Assembly: GCF_047496725.1 (NCBI RefSeq)
Contig: NC_132972.1
Location: forward strand, 8,451,501 to 8,515,500
Direction: 5' to 3'
DNA length: 64,000 nt
Source of the DNA: Anoplolepis gracilipes
Taxonomy: Eukaryota > Arthropoda > Insecta > Hymenoptera > Formicidae
The notes under the pieces were generated by a model that worked only from the letters and a program-made list of their open reading frames with translations, ran no database searches and was not told the DNA's origin. Positions 51,340 to 63,439 of the stretch are shown one piece after another. Both the position numbers and the translations under genes were made by a program. How positions within the stretch are numbered: position 1 is the stretch's first letter; every line of letters begins with the position of its first letter.

Positions 51340-54300
51340 TTAACGCCAACGATTATTATTATTATCGTTCTCGCTTGTTCGTGGTAGAGGTGGTGGTGTT
51401 GGTATGGCTTGACTAATCTGTAAAGTTTGCCCCATTTGATCCTGCTCCTGTTGTTGATGCTGACTCCGACGTACTTCGTGAGCCAGTAGCTTTTGACGTT
51501 TCTCCTCCATCAATCGCTCGCGATGCTTATGTATATAATCGTATATGTTTGGAAGCCCCATGATCACGCAAGCCGATAATGCCGATCTGCATATATTCAT
51601 ATCAGTTGCCTCATACCTGCATAGTTATATTACAAAATTATAGAATAAATATTAAAATTTTTACACAGAAAATGGCTAATGAGAGATCAGATGTCTGTTA
51701 CCAGAAGCTCTCTTTTGTTGATTGTCAGAGAATTTTATAAATTTTAAATGTTTGGAGTTATATAAGTGAGATATATGTCTAGAAAATTAAATAGTACAAG
51801 GTTTTGAAAGACATTTATTATGTCGTTAGATCTTTAAATTTTTAACTATTTTTATATCAGCTGTTTAAACTGCCTTTATATTTATATTAATATTATAATA
51901 CTTTGTACAGAGCTCGTACGGAGTAAATAGATTGATGAAAAATTAATTATACATTGACAAAAGATTAAAAGTTACCATTCGTTCGTTTTCTCATCGTAAC
52001 ATTCCACTTGGTATGTCGTAGTAACACCATTAAATCCACCGATAGCAAAAATCATATCGTCAATGACTTCAATGGCGAAGTTGCTACGCGGATTATACAT
52101 ATCCGGAATATGGCTCCACGTGTTCGTAGAAGGCTTATATTTTTCCCCGCTGCACATTCTCGATATTCCATTAAAGCCTCCTTAATAGAGAAAGAAAGCA
52201 AAAAGAGAGATTGTTAATTTGTTCGCAACATTTACATAATCAATAAGATAAAAAAGTAACGGGAAAGGCAACTTTTTTTTTTAATTTTACAGTGATTAAA
52301 TTCTGACATCTGTGCATGATTGATAACCTTCAGTTAAATACAAGCTAAAGCAGTTTTAAACGTAAAACAGTTTTAAGATTGGGTTTTCGCGTATACATAA
52401 TACTTGTATATGGTTTGCAGTGCCGTAGCAAGATTTTTTTCGTAATACATGTCTTATTACCGATAACATAAACGTAGCCGTGATAAGATATGCACGACAC
52501 ACCGCTCCTGCGTGACCTCATTGCAGTTATCATTGTCCACTGATTGGTGTTTGGATCGTATACTTCGGCTGTATTTAAACAGTCGTGCCCGTCGAAACCT
52601 CCCGTAATATATATCTTGTCTGTAAAGTATATGGAAAATTACTAACGCAATTATCGTTAAATTGCAAAAATGGAACAAAAATTTTACATGTAATTTAAAA
52701 ATTTATTATTAAAGAAAAAAAATTTGTCTTCTTATTATATATTCTTTTTCGATAAATAACTTATATAATATATAATATTATACACTCCTCAAAAAAATTA
52801 ACGGGACAACAATTTTTTGACGAAAAAATTATCAAACTTTGGAGTGCTGTAACTTTGCGAGAAATTATCCATTATTAATTATCCAAATTATTACGATGAT
52901 CTGTTCGCCTTATATGGCCTATTAAAGTTTAAAAAGAGTTTTTTTGTTTAGACCCAAGATCATCTCAAAGTAGGCATTTCAAATTTTAATTTGCTTCTTT
53001 GTTCGTTTCAATAGGATAATTTTTTGCAAAGTTACAGCACTTCAAAGTTTGACACTTTTTTCGTCAAAAAATTGTTGTCCCGTTAATTTTTTTGACGAGT
53101 GTATATAATATTATCTGTATATAATATTATATCATATTTATATTATATATAATAAAAAAATTTATTAATGTATATGTATGTATGAGTATGGGTCATATTA
53201 AAAAATTATTTTACAGAATGCTTGTCCATCTCAAGTAAATACATCTGCGTTTTTAATATAGTTGTAATATTATGTTGCAATCATATTTTTAGATGGAAAT
53301 AAATGTATCGATATACTTATTTTAAGGATCAAATAATACCGTTTAAAGTAGTTGCGCTGGCATCAGATCTCTGCACGTTCATAGGTGCAATGAGAGACCA
53401 CTGATTTGTCTTGTAGTCATAACGTTCCGCCGTTTTTTGCCGATGATATCCATCGTATCCTCCCATCGCGTAGACCAGATCGTTCAAAACTGCTACACTA
53501 ACGTAACATCTGCGACAAATGGAAAGAGCCTGATGCGAGCTTTCGTTGCCAGTAATGTTAGAGGAGCTAGTCACTGAACTTCGGTTTATATTGTTTATAT
53601 TATATACAATATCTGTGTACGTATACACTTTACTTTTATATTTTTCTACATCTAACATCAGTGTTATTATATAATACAGCTTTTTTACTAATTAGAAAAT
53701 GTGGATTTAAATATGATTTTGAGAGTTTATATAAAAACATATAGTATTTAATCCATTCCTTAATTATCTCTATTGTAAGTAAATGGATAATAAAATTAAT
53801 GTGATCCAAATCTTTCACAGGACTAGTGACTAGCCCCTCTGAAATATATTCGACCTTCTAGCGTTCATGGGAGCAACTTCTCGCCACACCTTGGTCACCG
53901 CGTTGAAACAACGACAACTGTTGAAATAATCGACCCCATCGAACCCTCCGATGACGTAGATATTGAAACCGATCACCGCGAGTCCATGATAAGCTCGCGG
54001 ACTGGTTGGATCTGTTTCCTCGATCTAGAAAACTCGAGATTGCACATAAATAATTGCTAAAACTCTATTGAAATAATGTTTATTCCAGTTTTAATATAAA
54101 GTCGAGTCTAGAGAGAATCGTGAATGAATAATAATTTAATAAATAAATAATGATTTTTAATAATTTAATAAGTAAATAATAATTAAAATAAATAATTTTT
54201 ATGTTTATGTACAAATTATATTTGTAATTCGCTGTACAAATAATCTTACAGTCTGCATTTTTACTGCCTACTTTGTAATTACAGAATGAGACGCTATTTT

Positions 54301-55761
54301 TTCGCATTAAACAAGTTGTACAAAATATCATCGATATTACCGGAATCCATCGATCTGCTCTCGTGTCATAAGTCTCGATATAATTTGTAGGCGAGCCGCC
54401 GCTCCAGCCACCGATAGCAAACAGAATCTCATGCGGAACTCTAGGTCGCGCAATTTCCGGTGTCGGCACTTCTCCGTCTTTCTGAGTGATCATTTCCAAA
54501 TCGTAAAGAAATTTCAGAGTTTCGATGATAATGGGTCTACACGCGTCATTGCCCACGACGTAAGGATGATCCTTGACATTTTCCAGAAAAAACTGCGTGT
54601 CTAAGAGACCCAATCTAATATTCTTCATTAAATCCACTATGTAATCTTTCCTAGATTCTATATCGTGATTTATCCATCTCAGTATCAGTTCCCAAACTGT
54701 CTGTTCGCTTTTGACATTTAGTTCATCGGCGCCGACTAATGGTTTCAATTCCTCGATGGGTAAATGTAAAATTTCTTCGCTTCTCTGAGATACCTGACGC
54801 AAATCGAAGAGAATGAATTGAAGGAAGAGACTAAAATATGTAATTAAGTTATTATGTTGATCGCACCTCAACAAAGTGTCCTACAATAAAACGATAAGCA
54901 TCATTTTCCAATTTTTTGCAAAAATGCTGACGAGCGAATCTCATCACTCCGATACAATTTTCCGGCGCTAAATTATCCCTTAGATAGTCGCAGCACAGAT
55001 CGAGTACACCCAGAATGCTTAAATAATCTGCCGTGGTTAACAATTCGCATACATTTTCACGATTCACATCAATAGACCGCAAATATGCGTATTCCAGTAA
55101 GAGATTCATTATCGGGCTTGTCACACCTGGTAGAAGAACATCGGTTTTTTCACGAGAATGCAGTGTAGTTGTAAATAATGTCCTGTAAAATTAATTAGGC
55201 AATAAAAGTTGTGAAAATTAATCCAATATTTATTTTAATTAATATATAATAATATATATTATTTATTTTTAATAAAAAATAATGCTTATTTAATAAAAAT
55301 TTTTATTACAAAAAGTAAAGTAATAAAAAAACCGGTATTAATAAAGTTATTAAATTTTACGAATTACTCTTATAAGGGATATTCATTAATTTTACATATC
55401 ATAATATTTCTGAAACTAATTTGCGCACTGATAAGCAAAATTACTTTTTTCTTAGATAATTGCAATATATATGTATATGTACACACATACGTAATGTGAA
55501 ACCCGAAGAGAATATGTCGGGTAGAATTAAAAACCTGAAATAAGTACTGCATGCTGAAAGTATAGCTCGGTGAATCGGGAAAATACCACCATCCTCTAAT
55601 CTCAATACTGCATCGCAAAGCAAATTATTCTGTCGGAAATCGTAGAGAGATTGCATCGCTTGTGTACTCATGCAGCGGCCGCCGCTTTCGGCTATCAAAC
55701 GTTGGTTATTTGCATTACATTTTTCATCTTTTTTGTCGCTCGTGCTTGGTTCTATATCCAT
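51340..55761 (-). CDS. KLHL10: kelch-like protein 10, CUL3 adaptor
   Basis: KLHL10 is a BTB-BACK-kelch substrate adaptor for CUL3 ubiquitin ligase. In flies and mammals it acts in the testis, where it is needed for late spermatid differentiation. Eight exons run, in coding order, 55761-55535, 55182-54867, 54793-54341, 54024-53855, 53509-53340, 52619-52461, 52180-51976 and 51616-51340. They give 658 aa with all phases closed. The BTB domain (about 45-150) has NNLLCDAVLRLEDGG, then ILSACSTYFR across intron 1. The BACK domain (about 155-265) has NCIGVMRFARQHF and ELNVKSEQTVWELILRWINH. Six kelch blades follow, each marked by a double glycine: FAIGGWSGG, YVIGGFDG, YAMGGYDG, YITGGFDG, YVIGGFNG and FAIGGFNG. 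The tail is glutamine-rich with a PTPPPLP stretch and an asparagine run. The order of exact kelch motifs and SGGSPTN identifies KLHL10 rather than another KLHL. The start ATG is inferred; an upstream coding exon cannot be excluded. Confidence 0.95.
52783..53102. mobile_element. MITE of Tc1/mariner type in KLHL10 intron 5
   Basis: About 320 bp with terminal inverted repeats of nearly 90 bp. The left end reads CACTCCTCAAAAAAATTAAC and the right end is the reverse complement with few mismatches (CACTCGTCAAAAAAATTAAC). The element is flanked by TA on both sides, as expected for a TA target-site duplication. It has no transposase. It sits wholly inside the intron between KLHL10 exons 5 and 6 and leaves the splice sites untouched. 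Confidence 0.88.
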
Positions 55762-56151
55762 ATCAAAATCAGAATAATTGAGATATTTGGTGATCCCGCC
55801 GAAGATATTAATACGATGGATTACAACATTAAAATATTTTTATTAAATTAAACAGTTTTTCTTCAATAAATCTACGGAAAAGAAAACAAATAGTGAGTAT
55901 TAATTTCAAGAGTATAGATCAGAATATTGCATAAGATTGCAAATAACAATAAAAAAAAATATATAATTATAATATTAAAAAATTCCCTTATTAATAAAAT
56001 TAAAGAGTAAAGACTGGTAGACTAACTATTTTTCATTACAATAAAATAATGCAAAAATATTAATTAATAAATTAACATTAATAATTTATTATGTAATAAA
56101 ATATTTTTGAATTGTATTGGTTAAGTATATACTCAATAGATTATTATTATA

Positions 56152-56199
<48 letters not shown>

Positions 56200-57019
56200 A
56201 ACTGTTTTGCTATTTATTTATATTAAATTATCGAATTTTTAAAATTGCATATAACTTATATATTTAATAATTTATTTTACACTTACTAAATAAGAATAAT
56301 TATTTCCTGAGAATTTAGTGACCGCGCGGGAGGTTAGCAATTCGTATCGATCTTGATATATGTAGATTGACTTTTACAATTTGCGACTTGATAATTTTTC
56401 GATTTGGAATGAGGTTGTGATTGCGGTAAAGCTCGCGATCAGTTGCTGAGAATGATTAGCAATGGCTGGAATGTGTCGAATTCATATGCGCCGGAATTTG
56501 GAATGTGTCAAAATTTTGACACGTGGACGAAAGGATCGAAAACCGATTCGCGAACTGGAGAAATGCAGAAGGCCGTGAAGGGGAATGAAAGCGGTGAGGG
56601 GATTGTAAGAGGGAGATACAAATTATTTTGTATGATTTTAAAAGCGAATAAATGTCGCGTCTGGCTGTAACATGTGGTCTTACATGTCCGCCGTTCAATC
56701 AGAGACTGTTGTTCGACAAAAGAGATCCTTCTGTTCCTGCTTCATACCGAGCTTGATACAAGTTTTTTGTTATTAATTAAACTATTAATTTTTATTTCAA
56801 TTTGTACTAAATTATGTGGATAATGAAATAATTTTTCTTATAGGTATGTATACACAGTTGTCATTAATCAAATTAATTGTCGGAGAAAAATTTACGTACA
56901 CAAATTTCTTTTTTACACGAGTCATATTGTTGTATCAACATATCGTTGAAATCATCCAGTCGATGCTTAGTGTGGCGTCACGTCAGGTATTGTCCAGATT
57001 TGACAGATCAAGTTGCTGA
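55762..57019. other. intergenic, SLC25 carrier to KLHL10
   Basis: About 1.26 kb. It holds the probable KLHL10 promoter region, a (TA)n at 56155-56197 and a GC-richer block near 56320-56700 with accidental overlapping open frames. No gene is recognised. Confidence 0.5.
56155..56197. repeat. (TA)n microsatellite
   Basis: A nearly pure TA run. Confidence 0.95.
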
Positions 57020-58948
57020 TTACAAGTACACGTGGTTATGGTCGTCTTGACGTTGTCGCACTCCGCTCTCTTCATCGACGTATTCATCCTCCTCAACTCC
57101 TTCGTCATTTTGCGATTTTTTTTTTCTCTCCTCGAATATGTGTCTATGCTTTAATGCATCGTGCTTGCAGTCTGATTGCCTGCAGTTGTGAACTAGACAG
57201 GTGTTATTATCCGGCATTAGTCCGCTAATTGGTAAGAAGGACCCAACTGAATACGACGTAGCAAAGCCGTTGTTCTTCGAAATATTATCGAAAAATGCGT
57301 TCCACTTGCTGATGAAGGACTCGACTGTTGTCGTACTATTTTTCGTTTGCGTCGATGTCATCGACACGATGACATCTCCCGTCTGCGACACCTTATTCGA
57401 TTGCTCGCCGAATAATCTGAATATCCACGTGACCACAGCAAAGGTCGCTGCGTTTGTCGGAAATGCTCGAAGAATCGTCGAATTTAAGCCACGATATAAG
57501 CAGCTATACCCTTCGGCGCGTACGGATTTTTTCAGACAATCTAAAGCTCCCGAATAACGATTGCTACTTTCCGCTTGTATGCGTGACTTGATGACATCAA
57601 CCGGATAGGAGATTATCCAGGAAGCAGTGCCAGCGAGTCCTCCGGCCAGCAGCATGTAAGGCGTCGAGATTGGCTGTTTCGAGGACATTCTGGTCAGCAT
57701 CTCGTAGGTCGCGAAATACACACCGTAACCTGGTCCTTCCCTGAGAAACGTAATATTCAGACCCTTGAAGACACCGCGATAACCTTCCTGCTTGTAGATG
57801 TTCCTTAAACATTGTATCGGTCCACAAGAATTACCCGGGGATTGCAATTGCAGACGCGTTTTTGCCAACTCTATTGGACTCGAGACGGGAGTTTGTGCAA
57901 GCCCGGCAGATGCACCGGCCAAGAAATGTGCCGACAATCGATCAGGTTCGGATAGGTGCCGCTGAGTATGCCCATAAACGCCGAAGACGATGGCGTTTAC
58001 TACAGCCACCCCTGCGATCGGCGAGGTCATGCCTTTGTAAAGGCCGTTTACCTGTAAAAAGGTACACATGAATGACGATATTAATAGGTTTCGTTCGCGG
58101 GTAAGGGAGAAACGGACTAAAATTTAAGATTTTTATTTCCTTAATTCGGATCTATAATCAATTTCTCTTTTTAAATACCGATTCTTTTGCGAGTATGGTG
58201 CGTAGACAATGCCAAGTGCCCCGATATTTTGGATTGCGATAGTCCTGTGTCTGCATATGGACCTTGATTGTGTCCAAAGGATATCCCACCATAATACCGG
58301 TACATCCTGAAATTTTAGATAATTTAAAATAATTTTTATTATATTAAATCCTTCTATAGAGACTTATACATATATCTATGACGATATTTATATTTATATT
58401 TTTCATATAATACAATACCATAAAATCTATATGACCAATTATTGAAGAAAATATATTTATTGAGGAAGATATATTTTTATCTATAACTATATATATATAT
58501 AAAATATAAAAAGAAACTTATATGAATATTAACTAACTTTAAATATGAACTAACTTTTACTTTGATAAACTCAAGTTTGATAAAACGAGAAATTTCGACA
58601 TGTGTTGTGTTCGACTTATGTGATAAACCACTGATAAGTCAGCCGATAAAATAATTTTTCTTTATTATTGTTTTTTTTTCAATAGCATTTGAATCTGGTA
58701 CATTACATAGCAAATAATAATTGAGATAAAATTAACTTCCATAAATTTGATTACACATGTTTCTTAAGCAAGCAACAAATTTTGAAAAGTAAGTAATTTT
58801 ACAGCTGATAAGAAAAATTATCGAGACATGAAAATGACATATAATCAGAATTTTAAATAATTTATACAAAATCAATGCAATTCAATGTTTACACAAAATA
58901 TACTTTACCACCCAAACAACCAGCAAAGAAATCGAGCAACGAAGTCAT
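57020..58948 (-). CDS. SLC25A29: SLC25A29-like mitochondrial basic amino-acid carrier with long C-terminal tail
   Basis: A carrier of the mitochondrial inner membrane; SLC25A29 in mammals imports basic amino acids such as arginine and lysine. Three exons run, in coding order, 58948-58909, 58306-58179 and 58051-57020, giving 399 aa with closed phases. All three carrier signatures are present: PLDTIK (23-28), PIELAK (115-120) and PVDVIK (206-211). The flanking text is typical of the SLC25A29, A45, A47 and A48 group: GLYKGMTSP, NAIVFGV, REGPGYGVYFATYE and RAFPTNAATF. The closest by eye is SLC25A29. The six membrane helices end near residue 270. A tail of about 120 residues follows that vertebrate SLC25A29 largely lacks. 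It is serine and threonine-rich at first, then has CLVHNCRQSDCKHDALKHRH and an acidic end. Substrate assignment is by homology only. Confidence 0.88.
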
Positions 58949-60350
58949 TTTTATCCTGTATTATCTGCGATCTTTCCACTTGCAATATCGTCTGCTTCTA
59001 TGAAAATCGTCCTCAAATCTCGTTCCTCTCAGATATACATTGAAAGATGTATAAGTAAATCGATTAATAGCACCGAGAAATAAATTCGAATCCATGAAAG
59101 ACTCTATATAACTGATCCTTTTAAATTAAGTTTCAAGTGTATACAGATGAAAAAACAATATTCGACTACTCCTGAAAAAAAAAATTATTATTTTATAATA
59201 ATGATATTTTTTGCGACTAAACATACAATATTATGGAGATATTTTATCATCAATTTTATAAATTTTCTAAATTTACCTGATAAAACTTAATGCATATTAG
59301 AATAATATTAATCGAAATAAGGACAACCTTACATTCCGAGTTTTAGATTTTCACCAAAATCATCTAATAATGTTTTTTTTTTTGATTTATTATTTTTGTA
59401 TTCTTTTCAAAAACAAATTAATATTTCAAGTTAATTAAAACTTATTATATATCGAAAATATGTTCATTTTTATTGCAATATATTTTAAGATGCTTATCGT
59501 ATTGTGAATAAAAAATATTGATACAAATGTGTAAGGCCTATGAGAATATAAATCTAAATGTAATGAAATAGTGCAATCACAACAAATTTTAACACTATCT
59601 AGTCGTGTCATTTTTACCTAATAATCGATTGTTCTAAATATATTTAACACCACTTCACTAAAGTTGCAGTTGGTTTTTATCAGAACGACAATATAACGTC
59701 GAAAACTTCACTCTTTAAGATAGCGTCACATTGCAAATAAATTTCTTCGCATGGTTCACCTTTGTTGTTCGTATCTTTTTCAGAAAATTACATATATAAT
59801 ATATATATATTTCGACAAAAGAAACTGTTAGACGTGCTTCCTTCGTTAAATCTTCTTTCTTACTAAAAGAGAAGAGAGATTAGGGTTTTCTTCCATCTTA
59901 TTCTTGGTACAAAGATCGTTGTATTATCGTTTACATTATCAAACTACTAACATACGCACCATACATACACACATTCACACACTTATACTACGCACACGCC
60001 ATCGTAATAATGTGTTAAATACTATTGGAAAATATGTTAATAACGTTTATACATTTTACCACACGACTTGCCGTCGTGATTGAACCATGGGGTCACAAAC
60101 ATTGAATGATAAGATTGATAATGTAATATACTCAATACATACACATTTAATTTTATTGAGTTGGTTAAAATTTAATGTCGGTTTTCTGCAATAAATGCTA
60201 CTGTTTTTCAATACACTGTTTTTAAGTTATAAAATATATACATATTCTTACAGCTGACGCTTCAAGATGTAATTTAAAAAAAAGAAAACATACTAAATTC
60301 ACATTGCGTCTAATACGACATACAAGAAAAAAATATAAAAAATATAGAAA
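58949..60350. other. AT-rich stretch upstream of the carrier gene
   Basis: No gene is recognised. The promoter of the carrier should lie in the first few hundred bases; no TATA box is obvious. Confidence 0.5.
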
Positions 60351-60357
60351 AAAATAT

Positions 60358-61019
60358 AGAAAATATCTTTTCTAGAAAAGCATAATACTTATTATTATTT
60401 TGTTAAATTTGTCCTCTGCCATACGCGCCACACATAATATTTTTTATCTGATATCTGATAACAGAGCTTGGTTTTTTTTTAGGAAACAGGGCTATCTAAA
60501 ATATTTGTCACTAGAATTTCTAAAAACAAATTCTTATTGGATATCGGATATCGTACGTTGATTATTAGACGCAATGAATTCACCAATATTACTTTTTGGC
60601 CAACCCTATACATTAATAGTGTTTATATGCTGTAGATGTTTACACTCAGATTATAAGCGGTCAGATAACGACATGAATTATTTTGGCGATTATAAAGAAG
60701 ACAAAATACGCAACATGGATGTCCTTAATGTAGCACATTGACTTTTCATGGTAATTGGCGAGGTCACTCACGACTCCACATTCACTTAATTAACATATAC
60801 TGCATTATTGTACGATATTATCACTATAATACTAATTGTATAAAAGTTCTATATTCAGAATGTGTTTTAAATTATGCCTTAATTTAAAGGATAGTAAGTT
60901 TATTATTAATTTGAATGTTTTGTTTAAAATATCTTTCCTAGAAAAGCATAATACTTATTATTATTTTGTTAAATTTGTCCTCTGCCATACGCGCCAGACA
61001 TGATATTTTTTATCTGATA
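60358..61019. repeat. pair of direct repeats, about 90 bp, 570 bp apart
   Basis: The segment around 60360-60450 (AATATCTTTTCTAGAAAAGC and then CATAATACTTATTATTATTT) recurs at 60928-61019 with very few mismatches. The sequence between shows no open frame. The pair could be the ends of a solo or decayed element, such as short LTR-like repeats, or a local duplication. Confidence 0.75.
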
Positions 61020-61199
61020 ATAATACTGTGGCAAGAATACCCGAAAAAAATTTTCGATGTGTTTTTCAGTCTTTAAAAATTAAAAAACCTTGATTTTTCC
61101 ACATCTGTGATTTGCAATGAATCAATGTAAGTTTTTTTTCTTTTAATGCATGGAAAAATACAATAAATAGAAATACATAAAACGACTTTCACACAGATT

Positions 61200-61460
61200 G
61201 CATGGCAACGAAAAACAATTATACTTTTCGATGCTATGCAACCCGCGTGACATCGCCGTTGGAACGCACGGCGTTAGAGCGTACGTCTCATGGTCTATTC
61301 GCGAAAAGCACGCGCTCATTTGAACAATTTTAATTAATATTTTAATAATTATTGCAAAAATTGTAAAATGGTAGAGGACTTTTCTGTTCAGTTTACGGTG
61401 CTCTATCTGCTCACGAGCGTTGACTCGTTAGTTAACGGACACCCTGTATATATGTATATG
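61200..61460. other. GC-richer block ending in a repeat-like terminus
   Basis: A block with several CpGs (GACATCGCCGTTGGAACGC) ends near 61449 in GGACACCCTGTATA. Sequence of the form ACAGGGTGTCC recurs at the ends of many insect dispersed repeats. I see no matching second end, so the element is incomplete or I cannot delimit it. Confidence 0.25.
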
Positions 61461-61920
61461 CTCTAAGGTTCGAAACGTTCGCCTGTATTTGTTTTTATGT
61501 AGATTGTATAAATACTTTAATTTATAACATATCATTCATTTATACTAATATAATACTTTGTACTTGGTATTTACTTTGTAACCTTTATTTATTGACTATA
61601 TTTTTGCTCTCTATAGCCTACTTACATTTTAATTTACTCATAAAGAGAGCCACTTTATATATTTATTTATTTATAACATTGGTTAATTTATTTAAAAATA
61701 ATTAATTTTAGATAATTTTAATATAATTAATATAGACGTTAAAAAGAGCTCTCTTTGAAATAACAAAATTTGAAATATTAAAAGGCAGTAGAGAGCAAAG
61801 ACATCAAAACAAAATAAAATAAGACACAATTAAGTAGCACAAAAATATAATTTCATAAACTAAAATATAAATAGAAAAATTGTTACATACGGTAATCCAT
61901 ATAAATTTAAAAATTAAATG

Positions 61921-61960
61921 AGCGAACGTTTCTGGCTCTTGTTTTGAGCCTTTAGCGCAA
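61921..61960 (-). ncRNA. hammerhead-ribozyme-like core, left arm
   Basis: Read on the minus strand, GCGCTAAAG is followed by GGCTC, a short loop, GAGCC, then AGAAACG and TTCGC. The GGCTC/GAGCC stem sits between a CTGANGA-like word (here CTAAAG) and GAAA, as in the hammerhead core. One core base differs from consensus, so this copy may be inactive. Hammerhead motifs are known in the terminal repeats of Penelope-like elements. Confidence 0.35.
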
Positions 61961-62412
61961 TATATAAAATGTATTAAATTAAATGTAAAGATGAAATGTC
62001 ACACACATAAAGTTAAAGAGCTTTTTTATAATAAAAATTATCATGAACAGACTTCAATGGAACACAATTTCAAGCTTCATATACGTACACTTTTAGTTTA
62101 CGATTCTTGATACATATAAACTCCATGGTTTGTAAGCCAAGAAGTATTATTATTTCATGTGTTTAAATAGATTAGTGACTTGACTACAGTACCAGTTGAA
62201 TCCTGGAATGGTACAGGTGATATTATATATATATATATATTATTTTATTTTAACATAATCTAAGTCACTAAACTGTTGACAATTGATTAATAATTTACTT
62301 ACAAAGTCAGATTGGTCGGTAAAAATTATGATTATGGACAGTAGAGAGTAGTTCTTGTGTCGATCGGTTACTGTCAAATAATTAGTGAGGTAGTCAGTTT
62401 ATAAACATATTC

Positions 62413-62649
62413 ATGACCTTGGAAATTTTTGAGAGCTTATTTATTACCTCTTTTTTCACTATCTCTTATTCACCGAATGTAACCGAACAATTTAGGAACA
62501 TTAGGAAAAATATGGATGTTAAATTATCCTTTTTTAGTCTGAATAAACTAGATAGATTCATTAAAGTACATAAGGATAGCATCCAGAACAGCTGTAAAAC
62601 AAACGTTGTCTATAAAATTAGTTGTTCGGATTGTACTCTGCCTTACTAA
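62413..62649 (+). pseudogene. truncated Penelope-type RT/GIY-YIG frame
   Basis: This is the only coding trace of the element. It begins at an internal ATG that is probably not the original start. Conserved text begins near residue 22 and ends with CSDC, the first cysteine pair before the endonuclease, then a TAA. The catalytic GIY and YIG parts and all reverse transcriptase motifs are missing. Confidence 0.75.
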
Positions 62650-62833
62650 AGTACGTAGAATCATATTTTATTACTCTCCGTTCTATTTTATTAAAAATTT
62701 TATACATTTTGTTGTGGAGACTATCTCCTCTCCAAATTTTTGACGTCTTCAATAAATCCATCTTATTTCCATATATTACAATGTACCCTGCCTTACTAAA
62801 GCACGTAGAATCATATTTTATTACTTTACTCGA
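62636..62833. repeat. 45-bp direct repeats inside the Penelope remnant
   Basis: CTGCCTTACTAAAGTACGTA followed by GAATCATATTTTATTACT (62638) recurs as CTGCCTTACTAAAGCACGTA and the same continuation (62790), 152 bp apart. The first copy overlaps the end of the coding trace and supplies its stop codon. Confidence 0.85.
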
Positions 62834-63236
62834 TCGATACAAGAACTACTCTACTGTTCACAATCAAAATTTTTACCGAACAATCTGACTTTATAAGTAA
62901 ATTATTAATCAATTGTACAGTTCAGTGACTTAGATTATGTTAAACTAAAATTATAGATATATAAAAAATCACCTGTACCATTCCAGGATTCAACTGATAC
63001 TGTAGTCACTATTCTATTTAAGTCACTAATCTATTTAAACACATGAAATAATTCTTCTTGGTTTACAAACTATGGAGTATTATATGTATCAAGAATAGTA
63101 AACCAAAATTGTATGTATATAAAGCTTGAAATTGCGTTGAAACCTGCTCATGATAATTTTTATTATAAAAAAGCTCTTTAACTTTATGTGTATGACATTT
63201 CACCCTTACAATTAATTTAACACATTTTATATATTG

Positions 63237-63277
63237 CGCTGAAGAAAGTTCAAAACCAAAGCCAGAAACGTTCGCTC
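63237..63277 (+). ncRNA. hammerhead-ribozyme-like core, right arm
   Basis: GCGCTGAAGA followed by a weak stem region and CAGAAACGTTCGC keeps the CTGANGA and GAAA core words that the left copy partly lost. Here it is the intervening stem that has decayed (AAGTTC opposite AAAGCC). Together the two arms suggest an ancestor with an intact core and a GGCTC/GAGCC stem. Confidence 0.35.
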
Positions 63278-63439
63278 ATTTAATTTTTAAATTTATATAG
63301 ATTACCGTATGTAACAATCTTTCTATTTATATCTTAGTTTATGAAATTATATTTTTGTACTATTTAATTGTGTTCTATTTTATTTTGTTCTGATTCCTTG
63401 TTCTCTACTGCCTGTTAATATTTCAAATTTTAATAATTA

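Larger units (their letters stand above)
61766..63436. mobile_element. Penelope-like retroelement remnant with long inverted arms
   Basis: Two arms of about 600 bp (61766-62369 and 62829-63436) are inverted copies of each other with roughly a tenth of positions changed and small indels. They surround about 460 bp that hold a short plus-strand frame at 62413-62649. Its C-terminal part has RNIRKNMDVKLSFFSL, LDRFIKVHKDS and NVVYKISCSDC. The last of these is the typical start of the GIY-YIG endonuclease of Penelope-like elements, placed after the reverse transcriptase. The frame stops immediately after that motif, and the rest of the reverse transcriptase and endonuclease is absent. Penelope-like elements often occur as complex copies with terminal repeats in inverted orientation, which fits. 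The copy is dead. Confidence 0.8.
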
